A stretch of 64,000 nt of DNA from positions 1,178,001 to 1,242,000 of the forward strand of contig JAWZSP010000009.1 in assembly GCA_034401135.1 (NCBI GenBank), in the 5' to 3' direction. The notes beneath the pieces are model-generated. The model saw nothing but the letters and a program-made list of their open reading frames with translations. It did not search any database and was not told the origin of the DNA. Positions 36,091-46,462 of this stretch are shown one piece after another. The position numbers and the translations under genes were made by a program. How positions within the stretch are numbered: position 1 is the first letter of the stretch; the number at the start of each line of letters is the position of its first letter. This stretch comes from Volutella citrinella (lineage: Eukaryota > Ascomycota > Sordariomycetes > Hypocreales > Nectriaceae).

Positions 36091-37644
36091 TTTGGTGGCG
36101 GGGACGTTGGCCGTCGGTGGGAGAGGGGCCTGGAAGTAACTGGGCGGCTGTGGGGGGCGTGTTGGGCAGAAAGCGAACTCTCAGTGCTCTTCCAATGGCA
36201 ATAGGGATAATCTCCAGACGTTCACGACGGAGAGGAAGCAATAAGTAATAATTCCAGAGCGCACGCGTTACGGACTGGATCGGAGGAAGAGAGGATAGAA
36301 AAGTTTTGAGTCACAGAAAGTGGGGTCGACGGTGCGACGAGGGGAGGAGGCAAGGGCAGAAGCCGACGGGACGGCAGTCGCAATGGAGGGGGAGGGGCTG
36401 TGGATGATTTCATCGTCGCACGGTGCCGAATTGGCGGCTTCTGATTGGCCTCATGGGCACTCGCCTGACCCACCTCATTTTCCCATCTGCGTCGTAGCTC
36501 CGAACGCGGCCTCTCCGGAGTCACCAAACGGATTCGGCGCCGGCATCTCAGGCTGTCACGACTGTACGGTCGGCCGAAGAGTGGGGACTTGTTCCCGTTT
36601 GCCGCGGCTTGCAACGGGTGGCGGCGGCCGAGTTCACCGCTGTCGGCTTCTCCGTTGAGGGTCCGTAGCCAGTCACCCGCGATGCTCGGCCTCGTCAGCT
36701 GAAACATTGTCCAGTAATCTCCACTGAGTCCACAACCATGATGTGTGGGAGATGAAGTAACCAGTTTATTACAGCTGCTGTGATGAAGATACTGTTGTTG
36801 AGTTCTGGCCCTCTGCATCGCGGCAATGCTGTGACTTGCAGGCTGTTCCGTGTGGCGTAGTCAGGCGTAGCGAAGCACCTCGAGCCGTCAACCACCACGG
36901 AACTTACTTTTACAATGGGACTGACCAACGAGTGTATTTCTCTTAAAATTTACTAAAAGACTCGTGGCTCTGTAACTGCCGCGCACGGTTCTTCCTTCAA
37001 ACCCGTCCGGAGACTCCAGGGTAACCTCGACCGACACCATAGGGTGTAAATTTAAGAACATGAAGTTTGATCAATTGTCCTACAACAGTGCACTATTTAG
37101 CTGACTGGCACCTGGGTCACTGCTCAGTATTTAGCAAAAAACACAATGCAGTCCATCTGTGTATTCGATTTCCACGACGGCAGGAAGAAAAGGAAATCAT
37201 TGAGAAGGTCCTTAGTTGTGAACTCAAAGCATAAGCCGAGAAAATTCCACCACCCTGCATAGATGCTACTTCTATCGCATTTTCCCATGATGGAATCTAA
37301 AGGTTGAATGGAGAAGACCGACGTACGGCATGGGAAAATGTGTATTACAAGTTGACGAGTGGATGATCCGAGTGACTCACCGGGCGCTATTGGAATCCAC
37401 ATGAACTTATTCAACCCTTAAAAAGAAACCTTGCTGACGTGAAGTTTCAAATGTTGGGAGCAGATGCTTTCCCCAGAGGCACTGGATGAAAACTTTGTTT
37501 AGTAGAGCCGCCGAGTAGTGTAGTGGTAGTTGTCAGAGTTCTCGTGCCCGACGATTCTACGAACGAGAGACGATGCTCGTGGGATGCGAGCCGACTTGAC
37601 ACTAGCCTAGTGGACCGACTGCACTGGAGTACAAAAAGAAGGAT
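36091..37644. other. Promoter of isopropylmalate synthase gene and intergenic DNA
   Basis: GC-rich promoter to about 36700 with two CCAAT boxes on the minus strand, then AT-richer DNA without a recognisable gene. An A-box-like TAGTGTAGTGGTAG at 37516-37529 (plus strand) has no matching B box. Confidence 0.5.
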
Positions 37645-37797
37645 GAGCAGGGAGGAATTTGAACCCCAACTTTGGCTAATGGAGGGATAGAGAGAAAAAG
37701 AGATCTTAAGGAGCGTAACGAGGAGAAGAAGGTCCTGAGGTTTGAGGAGCGGGACGTGCGGTACGGTGCCAACGTCATACCATTAGACCGCCTGCGC
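37645..37797 (-). tRNA. tRNA-like gene with long insert in the anticodon loop
   Basis: Minus strand. The 5' half reads GCGCAGG, then a D-arm GTC-TAATGGTAT-GAC, then TTGGC. The 3' half, 91 bases later, starts GCCAA, which pairs fully with TTGGC as an anticodon stem, then has a B box GGGGTTCAAATTCC and ends CCTGCTC, pairing six of seven bases with GCGCAGG. A TTTTT run (37632-37636 on the complement) follows, as expected of a Pol III terminator. Against it: one acceptor mismatch, a weak T-stem with two wobbles, no U33 that I can place, and an insert (about 84 nt) longer than most nuclear tRNA introns. It may be an intron-bearing tRNA of undetermined type or a tRNA-derived relic. Confidence 0.4.
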
Positions 37798-39010
37798 CAT
37801 GATCGGGGATAAGGGAACAAACTGGCTTATGCGGTTAGCTGGTTTCTGGCTATCTGGGCTGCTGAGGACCGAAGGCATAGAGGTTATTATTGTTTGAATG
37901 ACTACCTTCATCTCCTTGTGGCTGGAGTTCTGGTGCCCATCTAGACCGATGGTACTATAAAGGCGGTTGTTGGACGTAGAGTTGTGTAAATGGAGTTGAC
38001 AAACCCGTGCTTCCGGCCCAGCCACCGGGAAGATCTTTGGCATTGCGAAAATCCAGCATATTCGGACACGCGGTTTACGGATGCTCAGATAAGATTGGCA
38101 CCTTGGCAGGGTCCACAGAGTCTATTGACAAGGGCCATGCGGAACGGTAAGTTCAGGGCAAACCACAACTAGGGGAGGTTGCTCAGCACTGGAGTGACCC
38201 GTTTACCACGAATCATTACTTAAATCACGAAATCAGACGATGCCGTTCGTAGACAACAAGAGGACCCCTCTTCCCAAGAACCCACCGGAAATACCCCAGA
38301 ATTATCATGGCCAGGCATGAACCAACCCATGACCTCGCCGGGGTTACCTTCCCCTGCAGGATATTGCGCCGTTGGGCTTTCGATAGTCCGCGGCCGATCC
38401 ACCATTGATAAGGTGCGCCCCCTGCGCGCCCCGGCCTCCTGGAGGACGAAGCCCCGCCACGTTGGCTTGTCAAGTGGTCATGCCCTGGTCGGTGGCCCCT
38501 GTCGCTGGTTTGTGCGGGCGTTGAACTCCCAATCGCTCCTCTCGCATCTCGGCATCGTCCTCGTATGAGCCAAGACGGCCGGGGGATGTATTCAGTTTGG
38601 ATCAGAGACGCTTGGTCGGTTTGACCAGGGCAAGGATGGTCGTTCCTTGGCGTAAGAACTTGCCTTGCATTGCCTACTTACGGTAATAGGAGTCACGGCA
38701 CTGAGAGGATCGTTGGTTTCGCCATAGGAATTGCCATTGCCCATTCCCTGCTCGATGTTGATGACATAGGATGACTGATGACTGAAACGAGGGAAATTGC
38801 ACAATCAACGGAGCGCCACTCCTGCACGTCATTCGATCTGACACCTGTCATTCATGAATAGCGGGAATAGCTCGTAATCATTCAGCTTCCGCCCAGCTAT
38901 TGCCGGCTGACGCATTTGTACGCTTATATAGTGTCTATCTATTTTACAGGAAAGGCATGGCCTGAAAGCCATATTAAATCTAATTGCGCCACCCGGCAGA
39001 ATGGATGCAT
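37798..39010. other. Intergenic, nothing recognised
   Basis: About 1.2 kb with no supportable gene; moderately AT-rich next to the 3' end of the receptor gene (38860-39000). Confidence 0.5.
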
Positions 39011-40482
39011 CTAAACGCCGTGGAAAACCTTGACTACACCGGCTGCTGATCGCTCGGAGCCGGTTTCCTCATCTCGTGATCCGTTGTGGAACTTGCTTCT
39101 GCTCTTGCCTTGCAGCTCATTCGGAATGCAACCGGGGGGAGTCGTAGGCTCGTCGCTGTTATTGGCGTCCTCCGTCTTAATCTCGATCTCGTGCTTCTGG
39201 TAAATCTTCATCGGCATCGAGTACGTGTTGTTAATCTGCTCCTCGCTGTCAAGCCTGTGGAGAGTGCCGCCGCCATCGCCTGCGCGGACGGTGGATCGCA
39301 CCGCCGATCGGTGGCCGCTCCTGAAGTCGGATCGGTAGTGGGTCGACGGGTTTGTGCTACGTTTGCCGTAAGAGGAACCGGAGAATGAGCTGAGGTTGAA
39401 GAGCCTGCGCAGCAGTGTCCAGATGTACGGCAGGTTCGCCGTGATGAGGGCGGTGGAGGACTCGCGGATATACCAGAAGGTCCACTGGGAGCCAAAGGGC
39501 TCGTTGAAGCTGTAGAATTTGTTGAGGATCGCGGAAAGAATCTGGAGTCAAGCATCAGTCAATTGATCATTGGCGATGGGGGCGATGGCCGTCTTGTTTG
39601 AGGCTGTCCAATAAGACTTACGGTGAAGGAACCAAGAGCAAAGACGCAGACGAGCACGAGCTTTCGCTTTAGAGGCAGCTGCGACTTCAAGAAGACGGGC
39701 ATCGGGATGAGGATGATCATGATGTCGGATGAGATGTTGAGCACGGCGTTGGTAATGAGGTGGTTGGTGGCAGCAGTGCATTGCACTATCAAGTCAGCGC
39801 CCGAAGTCAGAGAGGTCGTCGAGGTTACACATACCGTTGCTGGTCGGAACCTTCCAGTAGTCGGTGAATGGCCGGCACCAGACGCCGAGGTACAGAATCT
39901 CCATGATGAGAAAGCCGACGGCAATGTAGGCGGCGACGATCTTTACAGCCAGGTTCTGGCTCAGACTCATTCTGCGTCGGTCAGCATGGCAGTTGGCAAT
40001 TGGCCTTTTGTTGGACTCACGTAAGTCTGTTGTACATGAGCAGCAGACAGCACTTGGTCGTCCAGATGACAATACATTGCATCTGCTCAGAAACAACGAC
40101 GAGTTTTGAACCGAATATCCGCTCCTCAATGTTCTCCGGGGTCAGTTCCGTCTTGTCGTTGGGGTCAATGAGGTTGCTGCTGGTGTGGGTGATGATGGAC
40201 ATGACGGCCATGAGTACGGTGTCGGCGACCTTTGGGACATCAGAGACGGCGGGGTGATGCGACGTTTGACGTTTGACATACCATGGCAAATATCATCAGG
40301 TAGTCCTCAACCTGCATCTTCTTCCACTCGCCCAGCAGCATCCTTCTGGAGATCCTGGAAATTTCGTCAGCGTCGGTCGGAAGCGAGGGGCAACGGCGTC
40401 GGGCGCGCGCTCACATCCTGGCGATGACAATCACCCATGTGAGCGAATACCACGTCCATATTTCCGCAACGAAGGCCGACAT
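39011..40482 (-). CDS. Pth11-like integral membrane protein (fungal rhodopsin-type domain)
   Basis: Seven-helix membrane protein of the large fungal family that includes the Magnaporthe surface sensor Pth11; signalling function is by analogy only. Six exons on the minus strand: 40415-40482, 40282-40354, 40021-40229, 39835-39971, 39622-39785 and 39011-39541, giving 393 residues. The family pattern is clear: the conserved RRMLLGEWKKMQVEDYLM loop after TM1, KCCLLLMYNRLT, YWCRPFTDYW-like segment VWCRPFTDYWKVP, VQCTAATNHLITNAVLNISSD, PLKRKLVLVCVFALGSFT and the TANLPYIWTLLRRLF helix. The C-terminal 120 residues are a hydrophilic Ser/Thr-rich tail. It lacks a signal peptide or CFEM domain. Helix 1 (MSAFVAEIWTWYSLTW) starts directly at the N-terminus, so an additional upstream exon is possible. 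Confidence 0.88.
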
Positions 40483-43441
40483 CGTGGAGTGTCGTCGAGA
40501 TGGCGCGCGGGAGGCCTAGATTGCCAGCATGAGGGGTTGAGGCCTGGTTCGGAGAGTCCAAGCCACTGTGGAATGCGATCGTCGCCTCGAGGCTTGACCG
40601 GCCCTAGTAGGTGGTTGAGATGGCGGAATGCAAAGGAAGTTCCGGCCTCGTGGGAGCAGGGACCCCAAAGTTTTTATCTCCTATGCACCATGTCGACGCC
40701 CACATGCCTCAGGGGGTCTTCAAGGCTATCCATTCCAAGAACGGAGCAAAGTCCCGCATCGTTGCTTGCGTTGGTCTGTGTCTCGCATCGTCGGCCACAA
40801 TTCTACACCCACCAACCCACTCGGGGAGGATATCCACGTTGCCACTCAAGAAGCAGCGTGGGGTGGGTGGACCTGTGGAGGGCCACCCCCCTGGCCCAGA
40901 GCCCTGGCTCAGCCCATACGGGTTGGCTGCTTCGAGTCAGTCCACCGAACAACGGGTCGCTGGCGTGATGGAGCACGAGGTGATAAATACGAGCGCATAA
41001 TAAGTGCTGGGGACTCTAATGCGGTGCACATCTAAGAAACCGGAGAGTCTGGTGCCGTGGATTGTACTACGTCGAAAGCCGGCCATATTCTCTATCATAT
41101 CAAGCCTATTGACGATTGGAGCAAGGGTCGATGCAGGGGGATCGCAGACGGGGCTGATGTGTGGAATGACAGCGCTGACAGGGTTGTCACCGGAGAGCGG
41201 CCGATTCCTGGGCGTGCGGTCTACTACCTATATCGGGACGACTTTTCGGGAGATAGGTGAAGGCTGTGAGCATGCTGTGGCGGAACCGTAGAGGCGGAAC
41301 CAAGACCCCCCGCCGCAGGTGTGCGGCGTTGGGTGTTCCGGTCGGGTAGTTATCATCCCCTGCCGCCAGATGAGTCGCAAGGATCTGAAGAGGAGGCATT
41401 TCGCAATTCCCAAAGGCCCTAGAACATCCTTCTGGCTTCGTACGAGACGGTGGCGGCCATGCAGGTAGCCCATGTGGCAGCCCCGCGGAGTCGGTGACAT
41501 TTTGAGATCGGCAGCAAGCCGCAAAAGCAACAAAGGGGCTAGTCGCGTTCGGAGGAAAAACGTTGACGTATATGGGGTGGTCACTGGTGGGTTCGCGATG
41601 GCAACCCATGCAGTTAATGCGCGCCAGCGTCCAAGCAGGTCCTGGTCGCAGGCATGGTTCATCGAGTCAATAACGCCCGCTGCTTTACCCCAACGGCTGA
41701 CGGCAGCGGACGACATATTTTTTGTGGTGCCGTCGCCGGGCTCTCGGCATGTTCCTGATCTGAGCACACGAGTCACTGCCCTGTCCTTGCTCCCCGAAGT
41801 GTTGGTTCCAACTTGGTTGGTGTGGGAGCTAAACGTGGGAGCCAGTTCAGGTACCGTCAGACAAGCGACTGACGGCGGCAGACGTCGGTTCCACACTTGG
41901 CTTGCCCATGGGAGGCGCCGCGTTATCATGTCGCGCCCCAATGTCGCCGGGCTCGGCAGCTAACGGCGACAGAGGCTTGACCCCGAGTTCGATCTACGCA
42001 GGGGTTGGCTGACGACGCTTTGAGGGCGTGATCTTGGAGGAGTCTGGAGGAGCCTGCTGGAGCCCCTAGGTCAGTTAGTTGCCAGTCATCAGGTTGTGAG
42101 TTGGGAGCATCCACCGCAAATACTTGCTTGTGACCAGGCCAATATGGAGTCTAGTGGAGATCCTGGACATTGTTGCGATTTGGACTCAGATATGGCCCAC
42201 CCCCAGTGGTGCATTGTAGCGCCAACAAGGTGCCATTTCGCCTGACCTCGGCCACCTGGAGCGAGCCCCTTTCCAGAATGGCGTTTCCGTAGCCGGTACT
42301 AGGGTATAGTGCATCAGTCATCAGTGTGACAGTTGCCTCCAGAGCGACCGTCTGCGCCGCCCCCGACTGTATCAACAACGGCACCTGCGACCACGATCGG
42401 CCACAGGAACAGGGTCAAATTTCTGCCAATGCCGCTGTGGCTGCGATAGACTGCCTCAGGTTTGCCTCACGACAGACCGAAAACCGCATCGGGCAGCCGA
42501 GCCTTGATCGTCGCCCAGCGTCGCAATGCAGAGGAACGCCGCGCGGACAGGCGCTGTAACGTGGCGCAACCCTCGTGAGGGCGTAGGGGAGAGGGCAATA
42601 TCGCCAATTCAAGCTTTAACGTAATCAGTTGTCTGGTGTTGAGACTTGGCAAGCCATCAATGCTGCCACGGCCAGCTCGGTGTCACGGTGTGATCCTCCC
42701 AACCACCAACCCCTGGCGACTCGGCCAGCCTCGGATGGCTGCTCCTGCCAATTAGAGAACAGCGGCTATTTTTCATGGTATCGTAAGCGTGGTGTGGCGT
42801 GCGCGCTGTGGGTTTCTACGCCAAATTCCGCAGGCTTCGAAAAGTCGGGGCCCTTCCGTTGTTGGACCGAGCGCGAATAGGCGAGTTGAGGGGGGCGACT
42901 TTGCTGAAGTCGTGATCGTGGTAGGTCGCCTGGGGTGGAATGACCAAGAATATTAATTAATTGAATGCGCGATGGGTTTTCACCAGTGGCACGGCTGCTT
43001 GGGCCGATGGAGCTCGATGACGGCACGGATTGAATGCATCGACAGCATGCATTGACGGGGGCGCTCTGCAGGTGCCAGTGGTCGCTGTAGGGAAATCACG
43101 CACACCTTGTTGGTTATTGTGACATGTGCCGGATCACGTGACGATCTCCATGAGCAAGCATTATGAAGATTCTCCCCTCTTCTCGTCATAACCACGAAGC
43201 TGAAAGCTCCGCTGACAAACGGCTCACAAACCAATTACCGCCGTCCGCAAACCCTCGAATTTAAAGGCACTGCCTTTGCGCGTTCTCCAACATCAATCCT
43301 CGCTGCTTGCATCGTTCCGTTCCTCAATCCACGAAATCACTGTTGCTCGGCACCAAAGTCCCTGTCGGCCAATACCACCAACAAACCCTGTCCATTCCCG
43401 CAACAAACCCTGCACCGCTAGACAGCCAACCGCCGTTCGAA
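40483..43441. other. Intergenic, 3 kb, nothing firmly recognised
   Basis: Divergent promoters of the receptor and thioredoxin genes plus featureless DNA. A 237-codon frame on the minus strand (41228-41941) has no family motif, biased composition or splice support and overlaps other long frames, so I do not call it. A TTTAAA TATA-like box lies at 43260. Confidence 0.5.
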
Positions 43442-43807
43442 ATGGTTCAGCTCATCAAGTCAACTGCCGAGCTCCAGGCTCTCTTCTCCTCCACCACATA
43501 CGTCGCTCTCGACTTCTTCGCCGACTGGTGTGGCCCGTGCAAGGTCGTTAGCCCCATCTTCGAGGACCTGGCCAAGAAGCACGAGGTCCCTGGCGTCCTC
43601 ACATTCGCCAAGGTCAACGTGGATGAGGCGCAGGACGTGGCCCGCGAGTACCGCATTTCTGCCATGCCCACCTTCCTCTTCTTCAAGGACGGCAAGCAAG
43701 TCGCCGTCAACGGTCAGCCTATGATCCAGGGGGCTAACCCCCCTGCCCTGACGGCCGCCGCGGAGAAGCTCAGCGGCTTGGCGAAGAAGAGGGCCGAGTC
43801 GCTCTAG
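43442..43807 (+). CDS. Thioredoxin
   Basis: Small cytosolic dithiol oxidoreductase that reduces protein disulfides and is recycled by thioredoxin reductase. A single exon encodes 121 residues. The active site WCGPC is present in DFFADWCGPCKVVSP near residue 30, with the conserved FAKVNVDE strand, the cis-Pro loop SAMPTFLFF and the C-terminal helix. The C-terminus runs about 15 residues past the minimal fold (AEKLSGLAKKRAESL), as in several fungal thioredoxins. ATG 43442 is the first in-frame ATG; upstream there is no start that would add a transit peptide. No intron is needed. Confidence 0.96.
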   Translation: MVQLIKSTAELQALFSSTTYVALDFFADWCGPCKVVSPIFEDLAKKHEVPGVLTFAKVNVDEAQDVAREYRISAMPTFLFFKDGKQVAVNGQPMIQGANPPALTAAAEKLSGLAKKRAESL

Positions 43808-45134
43808 GCGCCGCGCTTCGACACCAACGTCCCGAGCATTCGCCGAACCAGAGCCATTGTTTGCTCTGAGCTATTACACTGTTATTCTATATCCAGCACC
43901 AGCGTTGCAGCGCATCAGACCACTCCGATGCAGTCCGAATAAGGACATGAATCACACTTTGCGTCTCCTCCACCCTCTTCCCCGTCGCCCCGTCCATCCC
44001 GTTTCCCCCGCGCCGCCAGCAATGAGCTATTAGTCACGTAGAGGCACGAGCTTTCTGGGGAATCCCCATTGCCATCGCGCCCTGTACGTAGTAGTATCAG
44101 GCTGCTTCAATTTGTCGAACTGCTTCTCGAATACCCCTTCATAGCAATTGCCATGCGCCCAACGGCCAGGAGGCCGTCGCACGCCACGTCCTAGCCTAGT
44201 TTCCGCGGCCAATGCCAAGAGATGGACTGATCCGACAGTCGTCGCACCCCTGACCGACGTGGAAACCACCGGCGCGCTCTCTGCGAAGTGTTGGGCCCGT
44301 CGGTTTTCCCCACAGCTTGCAAACTCGATTGCTCCCGCCCACTTACCCGATAAATAATGGACTAGAGCAACCGTAGGACGGCGCTAAATGGGACGCATTG
44401 ACTCGCTCGGCTGAACAGCGCGATGGACTATCGGAGTCCGGTGGGCGAGAGATTGCTGGGCATGACTAGCTGAACCTTGACGGGTGCTATTGTTGATGGG
44501 TTGGTGGCGACGTGGATACCAGACAAGCCAGGTACGGGTATGGCTTCCCAGGTGTCGTCATGGTCAGTGAAGCCAACTGAGAGTGGAATGGCCCAAATGA
44601 TTGTCGCATTACCTGCATCGGAGCCTTCGGGCGTACACGTGCTCAGCTAGCCTCGGCCATAGGCGGACACTCGGACGACCCTTTGCTACTAAGATGCCAA
44701 ATGGTTGGTCAAAATTGGCTTGTATTTAGATGATTAACTACGGATATACTCTCTTCCAAACTATCGATTTTTAATTGATCATTCCCACTCTTAATACGGC
44801 TCTATGTCCGAACAGCATGCTCCTATAGTGGGAGCTTCCGTATCATAATCAGAGTTGAGTTTGCGTAGTGAACCAACGTCACATACCTCCTTAGTTCTGA
44901 AGGGATAATTTCTTGCTGGTTATCTCGTGCTTGTATCAAATTCGGTTCAGGTATCTCCTTGGCTCACCTGAAGGCAACTGGACCGAGGCTTTATTCTGCT
45001 TCTACCCGCAAGTGTGAATGCGTCCGCCAAGGCAGGACAAAGACAATTTTCATTACACTATTCTATTCATTCCTTGCAAACATTGAAATTGTGCCAACTT
45101 CACCGTAATTTTCTAAGAATATGCAGTTATCCCT
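43808..45134. other. Intergenic between convergent genes; AT-rich in the right half
   Basis: No gene recognised. From about 44690 the base composition becomes clearly AT-rich up to the DUF1275 stop codon. Confidence 0.5.
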
Positions 45135-45950
45135 CTAAAAAGCCAGCCAAGATACCGAGATGAGAAACTTGATGATGCCTCCAATCCAAAGAGCCATGCT
45201 GAGACCCGCACTGCTTCTGCCCAACCACGCGCCACTGATGCCACCAAGTAGCATGAGGACGACTGCTGAGACCCTGCGATTTCGTTTCAAGTTATCTGAC
45301 CAAGGTGCCCAGAAGCTTGGATCGCTGAACAGATCGCAATACAGACTGGTTAGGACGTTTGTTGGGACCTCATTGAAACCCAACTGTCTGCTAGCGACGA
45401 TCTGGCCCCCGAATTGGAAACTAAGCAGCATGATAGGAGCCAGAAGCCTGGGATGAAAGCTTTCCTCATGGACTAGTTTCTCGGCCAATTGCAAATCTCC
45501 AAACTCGGGAGCCACGCGGCTTTGTGCAAGGGCAGCGGCGGCAAAAATGAATGCGCCTTGAGAAAAGAAGTTCAACGCCAGGGTGCCTTTTGCGATGGGC
45601 CGCATGTATGAGAACCTGCTGAAGCAGAAGACGCCCAAAATGAAGGCACCGATTGAGCAGAGGGCTCTCAGCCACATCATTGGCACGTTGGAAGGGAGTG
45701 ACGCGGCGCCCACTGCTAAGAATATTGTGTTGCCGGTCTGCATCGAGACAAAAACCGTAGCGGCGTTGAAGGCTGCGCTGTCGCATAGCCCGGAGACGAG
45801 GCTGCAGAGGCAGATAGGGATATCGGCGTGTTTTCTGTCCACATCCTGAAGCAAGCTTGACCAAAAAATCCTTCCTCGGCTCTTTGACGTCTCTGAGGAG
45901 GTCGATGATGTGTCCGGTGGCGCGGATATCGGCAGGCTGGGGTCGCCCAT
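45135..45950 (-). CDS. DUF1275 (YoaK-type) membrane protein
   Basis: Integral membrane protein of the DUF1275 family, function unknown. A single exon encodes 271 residues from the ATG at 45950; an in-frame ATG 120 bp upstream (46070) is possible but adds a basic, low-complexity leader. Six or so hydrophobic helices are visible, with the family landmarks GLCDSAAFNAATVFVSMQTGNTIFLA split as CDSAAFN and FVSMQTGNT, FQFGGQIVASRQLG, EVPTNVLTSLYCDL and the C-terminal RRVSAVVLMLLGGISGAWLG helix. It lies downstream of, and on the same strand as, a Zn2Cys6 regulator. Family call is good; no substrate or partner can be inferred. Confidence 0.88.
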   Translation of the reverse strand: MGDPSLPISAPPDTSSTSSETSKSRGRIFWSSLLQDVDRKHADIPICLCSLVSGLCDSAAFNAATVFVSMQTGNTIFLAVGAASLPSNVPMMWLRALCSIGAFILGVFCFSRFSYMRPIAKGTLALNFFSQGAFIFAAAALAQSRVAPEFGDLQLAEKLVHEESFHPRLLAPIMLLSFQFGGQIVASRQLGFNEVPTNVLTSLYCDLFSDPSFWAPWSDNLKRNRRVSAVVLMLLGGISGAWLGRSSAGLSMALWIGGIIKFLISVSWLAF

Positions 45951-46462
45951 TTTGGGTATCAGAGATTGAGATGGATGTTCATGATCCTTGATTCTCAGTT
46001 TCTTCAACTGATTACTTTTCTTCCTTTTATAATAATTGTGCCGAACTGGGCCCAAAATGAGGCTAGACAAGTATAATTAATTTTTCATGCCGTAGACCAA
46101 GATGCATGATCATCCGAGGTGTCGGGTACATGTACCCGACCTCCTCGTCCCATCCGTCGGCAGCTGGGCTGGCATCGGGTAGCGAGCCAGCCTCGATAGC
46201 AAACCAGGTGGCGTTAAAACATTGTGACACCCTGTATGAAGCTGATAAGGTTTAATAATTTTAAAACTAGATCTTTGTTGGTCATATGCACTCCGCATAT
46301 CTAGGAAGCCGATGAACACGACTCCAAGCCTCGCCCACCTGAGCCGCCCTCCAATCGCGCTCCCTGCAAAGCAATCTGCTGAGATCTGCTCAACGATTGA
46401 ACATAGTAGTTCTGGCAATCCATGATGGATAGAAAGGAGCACCTCGGCTGCCCAATGTCAAT
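45951..46462. other. Intergenic, AT-rich
   Basis: Promoter of the DUF1275 gene and 3' flank of the zinc-cluster regulator. No gene or distinct motif seen. Confidence 0.5.

Noticed and set aside
37508..37600. A-box-like TAGTGTAGTGGTAG on the plus strand as a second tRNA
   Set aside because: No TTCRANY T-loop or B box follows, and the acceptor and T arms cannot be built; the hairpins present do not fit the cloverleaf.
41228..41941. 237-codon open frame on the minus strand
   Set aside because: No recognisable motif, irregular composition, overlapped by long frames on the other strand in GC-rich DNA, and no splice or promoter support.
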